Below, piece after piece: positions 23,501 through 35,240 of a stretch of 64,000 bases of DNA. The stretch spans positions 16,272,450-16,336,449 of the forward strand of contig NC_092648.1 of NCBI RefSeq assembly GCF_032118995.1. Direction: 5' to 3'. The DNA is from Asterias amurensis (lineage: Eukaryota; Echinodermata; Asteroidea; Forcipulatida; Asteriidae). Position 1 is the stretch's first letter, and each line of letters starts with the position of its first letter. A model generated the notes under the pieces. The model worked only from the letters and a program-made list of their open reading frames with translations, was not told the origin of the DNA and searched no databases. A program made the translations under genes and the position numbers.

Positions 23501-26500
23501 GACCTTTTGCTTCACTCTCCCCTGTTTTAATAAGGACTCTATAAAGTGCATATTTTGCAAAAGAAATGACACATAACTCACCCCATGAAGACAGTAGTCC
23601 CCATTTAAGAAGTCCTGTAATATTTGTTTGTCTACAAGGATGGGTCTGGGTAACCGTTGCTTAGCTGCTGCAGCTGTAGACTTCTCTTGAGGTGTTGTAG
23701 TTGTAGTTGTGGTCACAGTTGTCCTTACCTGTATATAAATCAGATAAATGCTGATAAATACAATGTACTTATAGGCCTACCAAGATTAAATGAAACAATG
23801 TACTAAATTCAAGAATAAATATTTTTTTTAAATTAACCTGTTTACATGTTGGATGACGTGCACACAAGCCAAATCGTTCTGCCCTACAGCGGGTGGTTTT
23901 GACTCCCAACATCATTTTGGAGCACCCTTTATTATTTTGCTATTAGTCGGAGAGCTGACATGAATATCCACCCCGGACATCCATTGTGTTGTCTATGTAA
24001 TTTTGTTTACAAAGAACATAAAGGAACACGTTGCCTTGGATCCGAGGAGTTGGTCTATAAAAAGCGTTTGAAACCAATTGTTATAAAATGCATATGATTG
24101 GAAAGATGTTTTAAAAGTAGAATACAATGATCCACACAAATTTGACTCAAAACTGTGTGGTTTTCCTTTTACTTTGCGAACTAACATGGTTGGCCATTTA
24201 TGGGAGTCAAAAATTTGACTCCCATAAATGGCCTACCGTGCTAGTCGAGGAGGTAAAAGGAAAACCGTGCAATTTCGAGGCATGTTTGTGTGGATCATTT
24301 ATTCTACTTTTACAACATCTTTCTAACCAAACGCTTTTTATAGACCAACTAGACCGATCCAAGGCAATGTGTTCCTTTAAAGAGAAAATTTGACTTGATA
24401 CAGCAATTAAGTATTTGCCCGTAATGCTTTTATCTGGGTTTTTTTAGCGCGCAACTCTTGCAGACTATTTTGAGATATGGTGGACACAATACTATTACAC
24501 TAATAGGTTTGGGTAAATTTGTCTGTATACACCCAAACCAAGCAGTGTACTCCTGTAATGTCCGCAATGCCTCAAAGAGGCTAATGGACATTTTGTCAAA
24601 CTAACTTTCTGGTCACTTAAAACCCTGAACTTTTTAGATCCAAATAACATAAGAGGCAGTAATTATGAGATTCACCTTTGAGGATGAGAACTGCGTTCTG
24701 CTGCTTGTATCTCTGTACAGTTGTTCATAACCAATTGGTCTCGTTGGGGAACCGTTCATGGCGTGGCAATTGATAGAATTTATGGGTGTCACTCTCATCC
24801 TGTATTCAATTTAAAGAAACAAGCATTCAAACATTTATGACCTCAAAACAACCCTGACCTCAGACCAAATCCCTTCGGATTGGGCACTTTGAGCTATAAA
24901 AGCCTTTGTAAGGAAATGAATACGGTTGGAAACATTTTGTATATAAGCAGACTATAATGATTCACACAAATATCCCTTGAAATTGTGTGGTTATCCTTTT
25001 ACTTTGTGAAACTAACACGATCTGTCATTTTGTAGTACCGAATTTACAGAGCATGTTAGTTAATTTTTTCAATAATGTTCTAATGTGTTAAACATGTTCT
25101 AATATCCCCTAATAACCCTCCTACTGTAATGCAGCATTCAGCATGCAATATTATATCACGTGGTGCAGCAAGATATGTTAGCATTAAGTTGTTCCACTGA
25201 ATAGTTCTGAAAGTTTGGTAAACTATCTTGGCAAAGGTTACGGAAAGTAAGAAGGTTTAACAAACTATTTGGAAAAGAAGTTCACAAAAAAGCTTACTTG
25301 TACAGAGGATGACTGCAAAGATTTGGTGTGAGTATAACAGCCTCATATTCACACGTTGACGTCTCTTTAATTGTGAACATCTCGTTCCTTCCCATGGTTT
25401 CACAGATGTAGCGCACCCTCGTCAGGCGAGGAATGTTACCACGGAGATCACACGGGGTACCACTGTCCATTAAGACCTCATAGTAGGGGACTTCTTTACC
25501 ATCGATGGTTATCGTGGGCACCTAGTGAGGGACATTTCAACAAGTACGTCAACAATCTAGATAACAGATGGAGCTTAAAGACAGTGGACACTATTGGTAA
25601 TTGTCAAAGACCAGTCTTCACACTTGGTGTATCTCTACATATGCATAAAATAATAAACCTATGAAAATTTGCGCTCGATCGGTCGTCGAAGTTGCGAGAT
25701 AATAATGAAATAAAAAAACACCCTTGTCACACGAAGTTGTGTGCGTTCAGATGCTTGATTTCGAGACCTCAAGTTCTAAACTTGAGGTTTCAAAATCAAA
25801 TTTGTGGAAAATTACTTCTTTCTCGAAAACTATGTCACTTCAGAGGGAGCCATTTCTCACAATGTTTTATACCATCAACCTCTCTCCATTACTCGTCACC
25901 AATTAAGGTTTTATGATGATAATTATTTTGAGTAATTACCAATAGTGTCCACTGCCTTTAATTCACTGGTGTGATATTAGACCAAGGGATGAGGTTTGAA
26001 GGATGTGAGCATTCCTGGAAAATTAACAAATAAGTAAAGTCTCTTTGCTGATGGTTATCAGCACCATTTCTAACTTTTCTAATTATGAGAACAAAATACG
26101 GTTCAGTAGTAAATAAACAAACATGATATTTGGTCCTTGGAACAAAGTATGACATTGAGTCCCAGGGCTGACCTAAAGTACATATCATATAGCTTCAAAA
26201 AAATGTCTAGGCTATTTCATGACGATTTTTCAAAAAAGAATTGGAAGGTAAAAAAATCAGAAATTATCGGAATAAAGTAGGAGAAATGCCTGACATAATA
26301 AGCAAAAACAAAGTTATATATTGAGATTATTAACAAGATTATACAAAGTTCAGCATAGCGTGTTGTCATTTCCAACAAGCCATTCGTATGAAAATAATAA
26401 AAGCACTGCACAAAATTATTGACACAAAAGAAAACTACACAAAGTTTTCCACAGTCCAAGAAAATAATTAAAACAATATCATATAAAAAGATGACTACTC

Positions 26501-29500
26501 ACTCACCTTGAAATTCTCGTACGTCCCATGGAATGATTCTACTGTTTGTATTTCAAATTCCTTGCCCTCCGGCGACTTCATACTTTTGCCAAGATAAAAC
26601 TCCAGTAATTTTATTTCCTACAGAAATTGACAACAAAGAGTGGAAGAAATTTTATAGTTTAGTAATAAGTTCATGATCCAAGCAGAGTCTTACTCATGCT
26701 AAATGCAAAACAATCACACTTAGATAAAAACACAACTCAATGTCTCGCGGCTTTTTATACAAATTTTGTTTAGTTCTTAATTTAGTTTTAGATTTTGAGA
26801 ATTTACTAATCGATCAGAATCATGTATTATGTGTGGGGTTTTTCTGTTTATTTTTCAGAACTATTGTGAAGTGCAAGTTGGTCCCAACCAATTTAGTTTT
26901 CATGCATTCGCGTTTCTTTAACATAGTTTTATTACTACAAAAATTAAATCATTTTGTTGGGGAAGTGGAATATGAAATCAGTTATCAGTTTGACATCATC
27001 AGTTGTTGAAGAGTAATTTCATTCCCGGAATAATTAATTCTGGTTGTAAAGCCAAGGATTCTAAGAAATGCAATTTTCCTGTATTAGCCAAGAACCCCAT
27101 GGAGAGAAGACAATGGAGGATGTTTCAGTTTTTGATGTGGGAGAAAAAAAGAATAATCCAAGGAAAACCTAAGCAATCTAATGGAGACTGAAAACCAAAT
27201 CCACATAGTCTCCCTGGTGGGATTCTAAAGCATGTTAAAGATAAACACGTTGAAGCTAAAAGAACTAAAACAAATTAGGCTTCTTCAAGCATTTTGTGAC
27301 ATTCATATACTTAAATATATGTCAGCATTTTGAAATCTACAGGCTATAGAAATTATTTCATCACTACTAAACTCATTCATCAATAAGCTAAAAGAATTAC
27401 TCAAAAATACATTTTGATAATTACCAACGATGCTATACATGACCTTCAAATAAATAAATGTACATAATCTGTACACAACAGACTCTAGATGCGTATATCA
27501 GAAATTCAACTTTAGTTCATAACAACCGTTCTGCCCAGTAACAACCACGTCTTTGCTCTTGCTACTAATTTATTACCGGTAAACTGCATATTTTGTAAAT
27601 TGCTACTAACTTATGCATGGCAGATGCACAGGATACCAAAAGAATAGCAAGGGCGCTGCGATTAAAATGTCTTTTGTCCATTCTGAAAGTGTTGTTGTTC
27701 ATGGGCTTTGTTTGAATATTAATCAGACAGTTGCCTAGAGGAAGAGCTAAATTTACATTTTGATAGATTGTCGACTCAGAATAGAATACTTTTATCGAGG
27801 GGAAGAAGGATATTATGATAATACTAAAAGGGCAGGTATTCATTTGTTAATCACTCTTATAATTAATGTAAATAAAAACTTCTTAGGTTAGAAGTACAGC
27901 AGCTTTTGATAGAATAAACATTTCAAGACTCATTTCACTGTGATGATATGCGGTTGTGGAAAAAGACATCAGTTTTTATCCCAAAAAGTTGAATCTGAGA
28001 AAGGTTTCTGTCAGATATGTTTCTCAGATCGTGTATTCCAATTACGGATTATTCTTCCTGTGTGGACAAAACCGCTCCGGATTTTTTGTCAATTTCTCAA
28101 AAACACTACCACCTTCAGAAATTAAACTTGTACCGTTAGTTTGTAAAAATCTACTAAACTTTGGTTCAAACATTCTATGAACGAGTCTATATTTTCATCA
28201 AATTGTCCCGCTCCTTGTTTTATAAACAAGTATTCATAAATACCTCAGACAGTTTCGCTATTCCTATTGGTGGAGAGCGCGTCACGTGGGTGTGTATAAA
28301 CCTTTGATAATGACCAGTAAAAAGGGTTGAAACATGGGCGTGACTTGCGAGTCCTTTATTCCTATTGGTCGAGCGCAACAGCCGGGACAGCGTGCCACAT
28401 CACGCGATACGCGCGATGCGCACAGCATTCCCTTATAGGGAGTTGTTTACCCGAGGGCCTTACCATTTCATAGCTGGAGGGGTGTTGTGTTGAAAGAAAT
28501 CATTGAACAATTATAATTTTTGCATTTATTTTACTTTTCGACCAAAAGTGTTGATGTTTTTTGCCCGAAAAGGTTTTTGTGAATGGGAATCAAAGTGTGT
28601 TGAATCGGTTTTCAACTAGTTTAAACCCGCCAAGACCTGGTTCTTAATAATTTACCTTAAAATTATCATTGAATTGAATTGAATTGAAAATTGAATTGAA
28701 AATTGAATTGAAAATTGAATTGAAAATTGAAGTGAAAATTGAATTGAATTGAAAATTGAATTGAATTGAATTGATCAAGAACCAGGCCTCGTTGGGTTTA
28801 AACCACTAGTTGAAAACCTCTTCACTACACATTGATTCCCTTATTTATGTCTTCTTCTGTATCCAGTGTTTGTGTTTATTTAATTACCTTGCCAGCCTCT
28901 TTCTCTTCATGGTATTGACGGACATGCTTCCCATGACACAGCTCAAAGTTCCAGTAGGTTTCAATCTGTCAAAATTCAACCATACATAAAAACATTTTAT
29001 TTAAAAAGACACTGGACACTATTGGATTGTCAAAGAACAGTTTTCTAACTTGGTGTATCTCAAAATATATGCATAAATTAACAAACCTGTGAAAAATTTA
29101 GCTCAGTTGGTTGTCAAAGTTGCAAGAGAATAATGGAAGAAGAAAAAAACGTAGCACAAGTTGTGTGCTTTCAGATGCTTGATTTCAAGATCTCAAAATC
29201 TAATTCTGAGGTCTCGAAATCAAATTCAAATATTTTAGTGAGAAAATTACTTCTAACTCAAAAACTAGGCCTACATTACTTCAGAGGGAGCCGTTTCTCA
29301 GAATGTTTTACACTATCAACAGCTCTCCATTGATCGTTAACAAGTAAGTTTTTATGCTAGCATTTATTTTGAGTGATTACCGATAGTGTCCACACCCTTT
29401 AACACAAACTTTCAAATTTTTGTTCTGACTTATCAATGTATCCATGGCATTGCACCTGTTTATCTTCAAAGCTTAGTTCAGGAGTAACTATCCATCAATT

Positions 29501-31642
29501 AAATCGTTGCGGTACCCGCTGCTAAAACATAGAATTCGAACTGCCTCTAGCTACCAGGCAATCTTGGTGGTTTAGTTGGTAAGACACTGCTCTAGAACTG
29601 CAAAGGTCATGGGTTCAAATCCCATCCGAGTAATATATGACCGTGTTTTTTTTCACAGAGCTTGGGAACGCACTGAGTATACAAAGTGCTAACACATATC
29701 AGAGTGTAAGCGTAAAAGCACAATTAAATAATAAATAATGATAACTCTTATATAGCGCATTTCACAATAACCGTATCAATGTGTTTACATTAGTGCCCTG
29801 GTCATAGGGCCAATAACACCCATTTTAATGTTTCTCAGCTCCCTTGTTGGGAGTATACAACCTGGGCAACAGTTTATATCGCTTTAAAGGCTTTTGCATT
29901 CACAATATCAACCTCTACCCTCGCAGGTACCCATTTATACCCCCGTGGTTGACGAGAAGCAATCATAGTAAAGTATCTTGCTCAAGGACACAAGTGTCAC
30001 GACTGGGATTCGAACCCACCCTCTGGTGACTTAAACACCAGAACTTGAATTTGATGCTCTTAACCACAAGGCCATGACACTCTACGGTTAATGCAATTCA
30101 ACGGTGGATCATTTACAGACCCAAGCTTTACGCTGGTACTACCCAGAGAAGTACCATCAGAAAGCATAAGTGGCTAGTAAGCTGAGTGGCTAGGCCAGAC
30201 AGTCTAATACATGGTGGCATTAATGTAAACAATATGATAAATTTAATTCATTATTCGTTCTTCTTTTACACAAGTAGTGTGTATTTAAATTTCGCACGTT
30301 GTTATTTTGTTTGTTCATAGATGTTTTAATATAGTTTTTATTATGTATTTTTCTTCTGAATATGCCATAACCCCAAATGGAGAAGCAAACAGCAACTTGT
30401 CACATTCTAAACACTGACTGGACAAAGATAATAACAAAAAAAGGGAAACCAACAACATCGGGGTTAGCTAGCTGAGTTGGTAGGCAACTGAAGGTCACTG
30501 GTCCATACCCAGTTCTACAATGTAGTAAACTTTCTTTTATTCACAAAGAAATTTATTTTTACAATAAAATAAACATTAAAGTATAGCACCTGTTTGTCTG
30601 GATTCTGTGTTTTTTATTTTTTTATTGTGACTATAATAAACATTTTGATAAAAACTAGCACTACAACCATGACAATGTGGATGTCTTGTTCTAGTCAAAA
30701 AAATCATAGTAAAATCTAAAGACAAACAAACCCTAAATTAATAATAAAAGAGATATTTACTCTAATTGTGCAGATCTCTTTAGAGAAGACTTTCTGCATA
30801 AGACTGGCAGCTGATGGTCCTCCATAGTTCACATCATTCTGATGTCTCTGAAGATCTTCATCTGGTAGTATACACTGGTACTTCTCATTGGCTGGGGTCG
30901 TCATTATAACATACTCGGAGTTATCTGCAAACTTCTGAAGCAAAAGAATTTTTTGTTTTTACAATCTTCTGCAGTTGTGCAAGATCGACTATGCCCAATT
31001 TCCAGGCCATGCTCACCACTGAATTCTGCAGATATAGTAGGAAGAATATCATACCTGAAGAATGGCGCTATCTTCAAGCAATTTTATGTTCGTATAACCA
31101 CCCTTTTTAAGACACTGGACACTATTGGTTGTTGTCAAAGACCAGTCTTCTCTCTTGGTGTATCTCAACATATGCATAAAATAACAAACCTGTGAAAATT
31201 TGTGCTCAAATGGTCGGAAAAAACACCCAGTTGTCACACGAAGTTGTGTGCTTTCAGATACTTAATTTTGAGACCTCAAAATCTAAATCTGAGGTCTCAA
31301 AATCAAGTTCTTGGAAAATAACTTCTTTCTCGAAAACCATGTCACTTCAGAGGGAGCCGTTTCTCACAATACATGTTTTATACTATCAACAGCTCCATAT
31401 TACTTTTTACCAAGTTAGGTTTTATACTAATAATTATTTTGAGTAATTACCAATAGTGTCCACTGCCTTTAACAGATCACACTAGATAGTGTTTGCTATC
31501 TTACCTGTATTCCTGGCCCAGGCCAATGGAGTTCAAAGAGGGAGTCACTATTAAGAACATCAGAGTATGTGATCTCAAGAAGTACGACGACCAAGACAGC
31601 GATCAATTCCAGTCTGATCAGCACTGTCAACGCTCTCTCCAT
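20550..31642 (-). CDS. ERLEC1: Endoplasmic reticulum lectin 1 (erlectin, XTP3-B)
   Basis: ER-lumen lectin that in this family recognises trimmed mannose glycans and hands misfolded glycoproteins to the SEL1L-HRD1 degradation complex. Eleven coding exons: 31642-31505, 30934-30761, 28965-28888, 26617-26507, 25521-25298, 24799-24676, 23728-23582, 22549-22490, 22344-22250, 21321-21168 and 20657-20550. All phases close, giving 470 aa (human 483). Residues 1-25 are a signal peptide ([20 protein letters not shown]). First MRH domain is at about 92-240 ([36 protein letters not shown]). A Thr-rich linker lies at 284-300. Second MRH domain is at about 326-445 ([20 protein letters not shown] with the WW pair of glycan-binding MRH domains; [27 protein letters not shown]). 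The end ([18 protein letters not shown]) matches human ERLEC1, then 13 extra residues follow. Exon 8 uses the acceptor TATAG|GGCACAGG; the nearby CACAG would break frame. Confidence 0.97.
21430..21515 (-). mobile_element. Partial SINE tail, minus strand
   Basis: The reverse complement carries GAGAAAGTACTGAGTATG-TACAGTGCTAACACATCGG, the tail of the SINE at 21541. The two lie tail-to-head about 30 bp apart in opposite orientation, in ERLEC1 intron 9. Confidence 0.6.
21541..21700 (+). mobile_element. tRNA-derived SINE, GGTGGTCTAGTTGG type
   Basis: Has an A-box-like GGTGGTCTAGTTGGTATGAC, the B-box GGTTCGAATCC, a T-run, then the family tail TACTGAGTATACAGTGCTAA. Same layout at 29550 and 53340. 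Confidence 0.8.
22947..23492. mobile_element. ~546-bp element with 160-bp terminal palindrome, ERLEC1 intron 7
   Basis: A hairpin at 22947-23105 (arms GGGAATCAA...AACTAGTGGTTTAAACCC and complement) joins ~390 bp ending near GTATTTATGAATT. A second copy in opposite orientation lies at 28229-28841. The outer end is about 90 bp from exon 7. Confidence 0.8.
24022..24376. mobile_element. TTAA MITE family 2 copy (~355 bp)
   Basis: Hairpin with AGGAACACGTTGCCTTGGAT and CCAAGGCAATGTGTTCCT ends. TTAA is on the right (24377-24380) and ATAA on the left. It lies in ERLEC1 intron 6. Confidence 0.85.
24890..25060. mobile_element. Degraded half copy of TTAA MITE family 2
   Basis: AATACGGTTGGAAACATTTT, GACTATAATGATTCACACAA and GTGGTTATCCTTTTACTTTG follow the left arm of family 2 with many substitutions. 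It lies in ERLEC1 intron 5. Confidence 0.55.
25579..25957. mobile_element. TTAA MITE family 1 copy (379 bp)
   Basis: Ends AGACAGTGGACACTATTGGT and CCAATAGTGTCCACTGCCT, with intact TTAA on both sides (25575-25578 and 25958-25961). It lies in ERLEC1 intron 4. Confidence 0.92.
28229..28841. mobile_element. Second copy of the 546-bp element, ERLEC1 intron 3
   Basis: Inverted relative to 22947-23492 and expanded inside its hairpin by a GAATT/GAAAATT microsatellite (28667-28772). It ends 46 bp from exon 3. Shared blocks include GGTGGAGAGCGCGTCAC and CATAGCTGGAGGGGTGTTGT. Confidence 0.8.
28667..28772. repeat. (GAATT/GAAAATT)n microsatellite
   Basis: About 105 bp of TTGAATTGAA and TTGAAAATTG repeats between the hairpin arms of the surrounding element. 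The corresponding loop of the other copy (near 23020) lacks them, so they expanded after insertion. Confidence 0.9.
29005..29398. mobile_element. TTAA MITE family 1 copy (394 bp)
   Basis: Ends AGACACTGGACACTATTGGA and CGATAGTGTCCACACCC, with TTAA at 29001-29004 and 29399-29402. It begins 36 bp upstream of ERLEC1 exon 3, in intron 2. Confidence 0.9.
29550..29705 (+). mobile_element. tRNA-derived SINE, GGTGGTTTAGTTGG type
   Basis: A-box GGTGGTTTAGTTGGTAAGAC, B-box GGGTTCAAATCCC, T-run and ACTGAGTATACAAAGTGCTA tail. Same family as 21541 and 53340. Confidence 0.8.
29735..30085 (-). mobile_element. tRNA-derived SINE with TTGAGCAAGATACTT body
   Basis: On the minus strand: GTCATGGCCTTGTGGTTAAG (A-box region), GGTTCGAATCCCAGTC (B-box), TGTCCTTGAGCAAGATACTT, GGGTACCTGCGAGGGTAGAG, then a LINE-like tail GCGCTATATAAGAGTTATC followed by ATTATTT repeats. 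It is nearly full length, in ERLEC1 intron 2. Confidence 0.8.
30455..30530 (+). mobile_element. Possible tRNA-like SINE head
   Basis: GGTTAGCTAGCTGAGTTGGT resembles a tRNA D-arm, followed by CACTGGTCCATACCCAG where a T-arm would be. It is too diverged to assign to a tRNA or SINE family with confidence. Confidence 0.3.
31111..31468. mobile_element. TTAA MITE family 1 copy (358 bp)
   Basis: Ends GACACTGGACACTATTGGTT and CCAATAGTGTCCACTGCCT, with TTAA at 31107-31110 and 31469-31472. It lies in ERLEC1 intron 1, 37 bp from exon 1. Confidence 0.9.
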
Positions 31643-31980
31643 ATTGTCGAGTTTTCAGCTTCCTCTATATAAAATCTGAAACAAAGGAATAGAATTAATA
31701 CACACACACATTATGACAAGTTGTATTTCAAACAATTTATATTAGTTTTCATCTGAGAGTTCACTGAACTCCAGTGAAAAACTGCTGTCTTAAAAGGCAA
31801 TGAAATATCATCAGAGACTCCTAAACTTGTTTTAAATTATTTTTACTCAAACAAAAATACCTTGTTTGATGAAAGCTCACATTGTTTTTTGTTTGTTTTG
31901 ATTGAACTAGGATGGGGAAACTGATAATGTTCACTCTTTTTAACTACCAATAGTGTATTATATCAGTTTATTCTTATTAA

Positions 31981-32358
31981 AGACAGTGGACACTATTGGT
32001 AATTGTCAAAGACTAGCCTTCACAGTTGGTGTATCTCAACATATGCATAATATAACAAACCTGTGAAAATTTGAGCTCAATCGGTCGTTGAATTTGCAAG
32101 ATAATAATGAAAGAAAAAACACCCTTGTCACACGAAGTTGTGTGCTTTCTGATGCTTGATTTCGAGACCTCAAGTTCTAAACTTGAGGTCTCGAAATCAA
32201 ATTCGTGGAAAACTACTTCTTTCTCGAAAACTATGTCACTTCAGAGGTAGCTGTTTCTCACAATGTTTTATATCATCAACCTCTCCCCATTACTTGTAAT
32301 CAAGAAAGGTTTTATGATGATAATTATTTTGAGTAACTACCAATAGTGTCCACTGCAT
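31981..32358. mobile_element. TTAA MITE family 1 copy (378 bp)
   Basis: Ends AGACAGTGGACACTATTGGT and CCAATAGTGTCCACTGCAT, with TTAA at 31977-31980 and 32359-32362. It lies about 340 bp upstream of the ERLEC1 start codon, in likely 5' flanking or 5' UTR-intron DNA. Confidence 0.92.
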
Positions 32359-32546
32359 TTAAGTGGTTACCGATAGTGCATTTTGAACAAAAAAGGCCCT
32401 TAGCCCATATTGTATTTCTTAACTTGCAAAACAAAAATCTCCATCCACCCTGGTTTTAGGCCTTAGAAGCTGTTGGCTCAGAGAACAAAATTAATTTTGA
32501 TGTTTCTTAGGCTCATTTGATTGTTGGCATAATGCACTATAGTTGG

Positions 32547-32746
32547 GATAACGTAACCCTCCTTCATCAAATATTGAGGATCAAGTTTGTGTTCCCTAGA
32601 ATTTGTGTCATGATTTTCAAAAGTGGTAAAAATGGAGCAAATCTGGTGACTAGCAGTCGAAATTGTACGTGTTGGATCAGGTTTCTGTTTGCCGTTCGAG
32701 CATGCGTCGTAACCCTGGCGGCCGTCGGGAGGAGGGTTACGTTATC
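32547..32746. mobile_element. 200-bp MITE with GATAACGTAACCCTCCT ends
   Basis: A perfect 17-bp terminal inverted repeat encloses 166 bp that also occur, degraded, at 15243-15460. Confidence 0.85.
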
Positions 32747-32853
32747 GCAACTTGGTTTATGCAAAAAATTAGTCATTTCATAAATGTTTGAGCACAATTT
32801 ACGATAAGAAACTTTATTCCCAGCATAAGCCTGACGAAAATACAGACCGTAAG

Positions 32854-32959
32854 TAGACCCAGTAACTGGGGTGCTAGATTCCTTTTTTCGAAATTTTGAC
32901 ATATCGTTCAATGTCAAAATTTCGAAAAAAGAAATCTAGCGCCCCAGTTACTGGGTCTA
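32854..32959. mobile_element. 106-bp near-perfect palindrome (TA-flanked MITE)
   Basis: Arms of about 49 bp (TAGACCCAGTAACTGGGG and onward through TTTCGAAATTTTGACAT) match the opposite arm with only a few mismatches around an 8-base loop, ATCGTTCA. The outermost TA at each end fits a TA target duplication of the Tc1/mariner kind. Confidence 0.85.
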
Positions 32960-35240
32960 GACAGTGACTGTGAGTAAACAGCAGAGCTTCTGTCACCGGT
33001 GGAGCTTGCACAGTCTCGCAGTAAACGAGAATCAAAGTTTGGGTTAAAAAAACATGACTAGTACCTAGTATGAGTATGACTGCTCCCTGAGGGTCGATAA
33101 CGGCGTACCCTTTTTTATACACTTCATATCGATTCTTTTTATACTTACGAGAAGGTGAGAACGAGTTTGTGCTTCAACAAAAAAAACTTCAGTGCAGAGC
33201 TCTGGCCTCTTGTTCAAGTTGTGTTTGTACAGAACACTTTCACTGTATTGACTCACCAGTGAGTCACTGTGTTTGTGTGTAGTGTGTTTATGTTGTGTAC
33301 TCACTCACACAGCATAATAATGTAACTCGTCCGCAGTGTGAGTATCCGGTGTAGAATCTCGCTAAACTGTACATACGGTTACCAATTCATCCTCATTTAT
33401 CAAACTCGCACATTCGGAGAATGGTTTCACACTTCACAACCAAACTTAGTTTAGGTCATTTCATTAAAATGAAATGTTACACTTTGTTTTCCTTCCAGCA
33501 CGACCAGTGAAGTTCCTTCTTCAGTCTGCAACGAAGTTAAGTGTGCTGGTGGTCACCGAAGAGGGCGGTATCATCCGTATAGCACGCCCTCTCTTGTCAG
33601 ATTATTCACCCAAAATTTCAGAGCTCCATTGACTGTTTCCCCCCCCCTTTTTTGTGCTCTTTCATAAATGTAATAACAAAAATGTAAAAAAAAATGGCAG
33701 TAAGCTTTTCTTTCATCATCTGAATTCAAAAGGCCTCAAGTAATAGCGGCGTATACCATTCCCTAAAGATTGGACCTTTTGAAATCAGAGATAAAAGAAA
33801 AACCTATTGACCTATATCTTTTTACTGTTTCAAAAACAAAGATTATTATTTTGAATCGTAGGCCTACTTTTTGTTTAACTTGACAGAAAGACAAATAATT
33901 CGTTTGCATAATATTGTACTTTATTTGCATAATGAGCTTCACTCCTTTTTTTCACAAGATAACAATATTTGCTTCCGCATGTAAGTAGTTTCAAACAAAA
34001 ATCAACGGAAGACATTCCACTCGTTTCCAGCAAATAAAAGACAGCTACAAAATGAGTTTGGGCAACAAAATAAGCTAATTAACAAATACAAGCCTGTATC
34101 CACTCCATCGGCGTGGGGTGATCGACGGGTTAAACCAGCGAAGCTTATATCAACAAAAAATTTAAATTCATGTGTCAAAGAAACTGGCACAAACAAAACG
34201 TACAAACAAAAAATGCAATAAACCAGATTAACGAGCCTACACTCGGCTACATGGAAAGTATGGACAATGAAATATCCGTGAGGGCAGATATGTGTCACCC
34301 CCCCCCCTTTTTTTTGTTTTTTGAAGTAGCTCCCTATATCAATAACTCTGCCAAGAATGTGCTCTTTGACAAAAATTACTTTATTATGCATAATAAGTGT
34401 TAAGTTCGCGAGATGATGCATGACCGAATGTAAAATTTATAGTGTTTTCCCCAGTGCCGATTTTACCTTGGAAAAGTACTTTCACTTTATTCTGTGTGTC
34501 ACACCTTATCATTTATAGCCTCCTGGGTTAAATTAACTTGTTTGTTATCGATGATTGGCAATTTTCTTTTTAATAGGAACAAATTTAAACCATGGCCTGA
34601 TCAACCTGCGGTAGGTGTAAACAGTTCAAGGCCCCATTTCATAGAGCTGCTTAAAGCACAAAAAAGTAGCCCAAGCACAACAAAACTAGGCTCCCCAGAA
34701 AAGGGTAACCAGCCAAAATACCATGTCACATGTACAATTTGTAATTGGTATCCTGCTCATTTCTGCTAAGCAGAACATTCTTAAGCAATATTTCCTGCTT
34801 AAGGAGCTCTTGGGCCCTGCTCTCAAAAGAATTCTACTTGGGTTGAACTGTTCTTGTCCATGGTACGATTTTTCCACCCTAGAAGTGGTCGCACTCATCG
34901 TTATTATTCTTTTGAAAGTAATTTGGCATTCAAATTGGTCAATCTACCACACAAAGCTGTGCCAGTTGAGTTAAACGGAAGATTTATCAATAACGTGTTA
35001 ATGGAGTCTTGACTCCAACACTTTATAGTTGTTAAAACAACATCAATATGTGTTTATGTACACGATGATAATTACTGGCTGACTTTTTGGATGGATTAAT
35101 TCTGTAACCAACATGTCTCATATCTGAATTTTGATCTTTTGTAGTTGTTGATAATTCCATCGTTGATCCCTCAGTGAGTTTTGCAACTGTCCCAAAAGTC
35201 CAATGGTCCTCGAATCACCTAATATCTCCATTTTACCAAA
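32960..35240. other. Intergenic region upstream of ERLEC1
   Basis: No gene is recognised. It has a likely ERLEC1-side promoter area near 33.1-33.6 kb (CG-richer, with AGAGGGCGG and CGCCCTCT motifs), AT-rich DNA, poly-C tracts near 33640 and 34298, the MITE at 34629-34816, and the 3' side of the intronless gene. Confidence 0.45.
34629..34816. mobile_element. Diverged MITE, CCCATTTCATAGAGCTGC type
   Basis: GGCCCCATTTCATAGAGCTG at the left, with TATCCTGCTCATTTCTGCTA and AGGAGCTCTTGGGCCC toward the right. Same type as 47820-48000 and related to 17887-18133. Confidence 0.7.
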
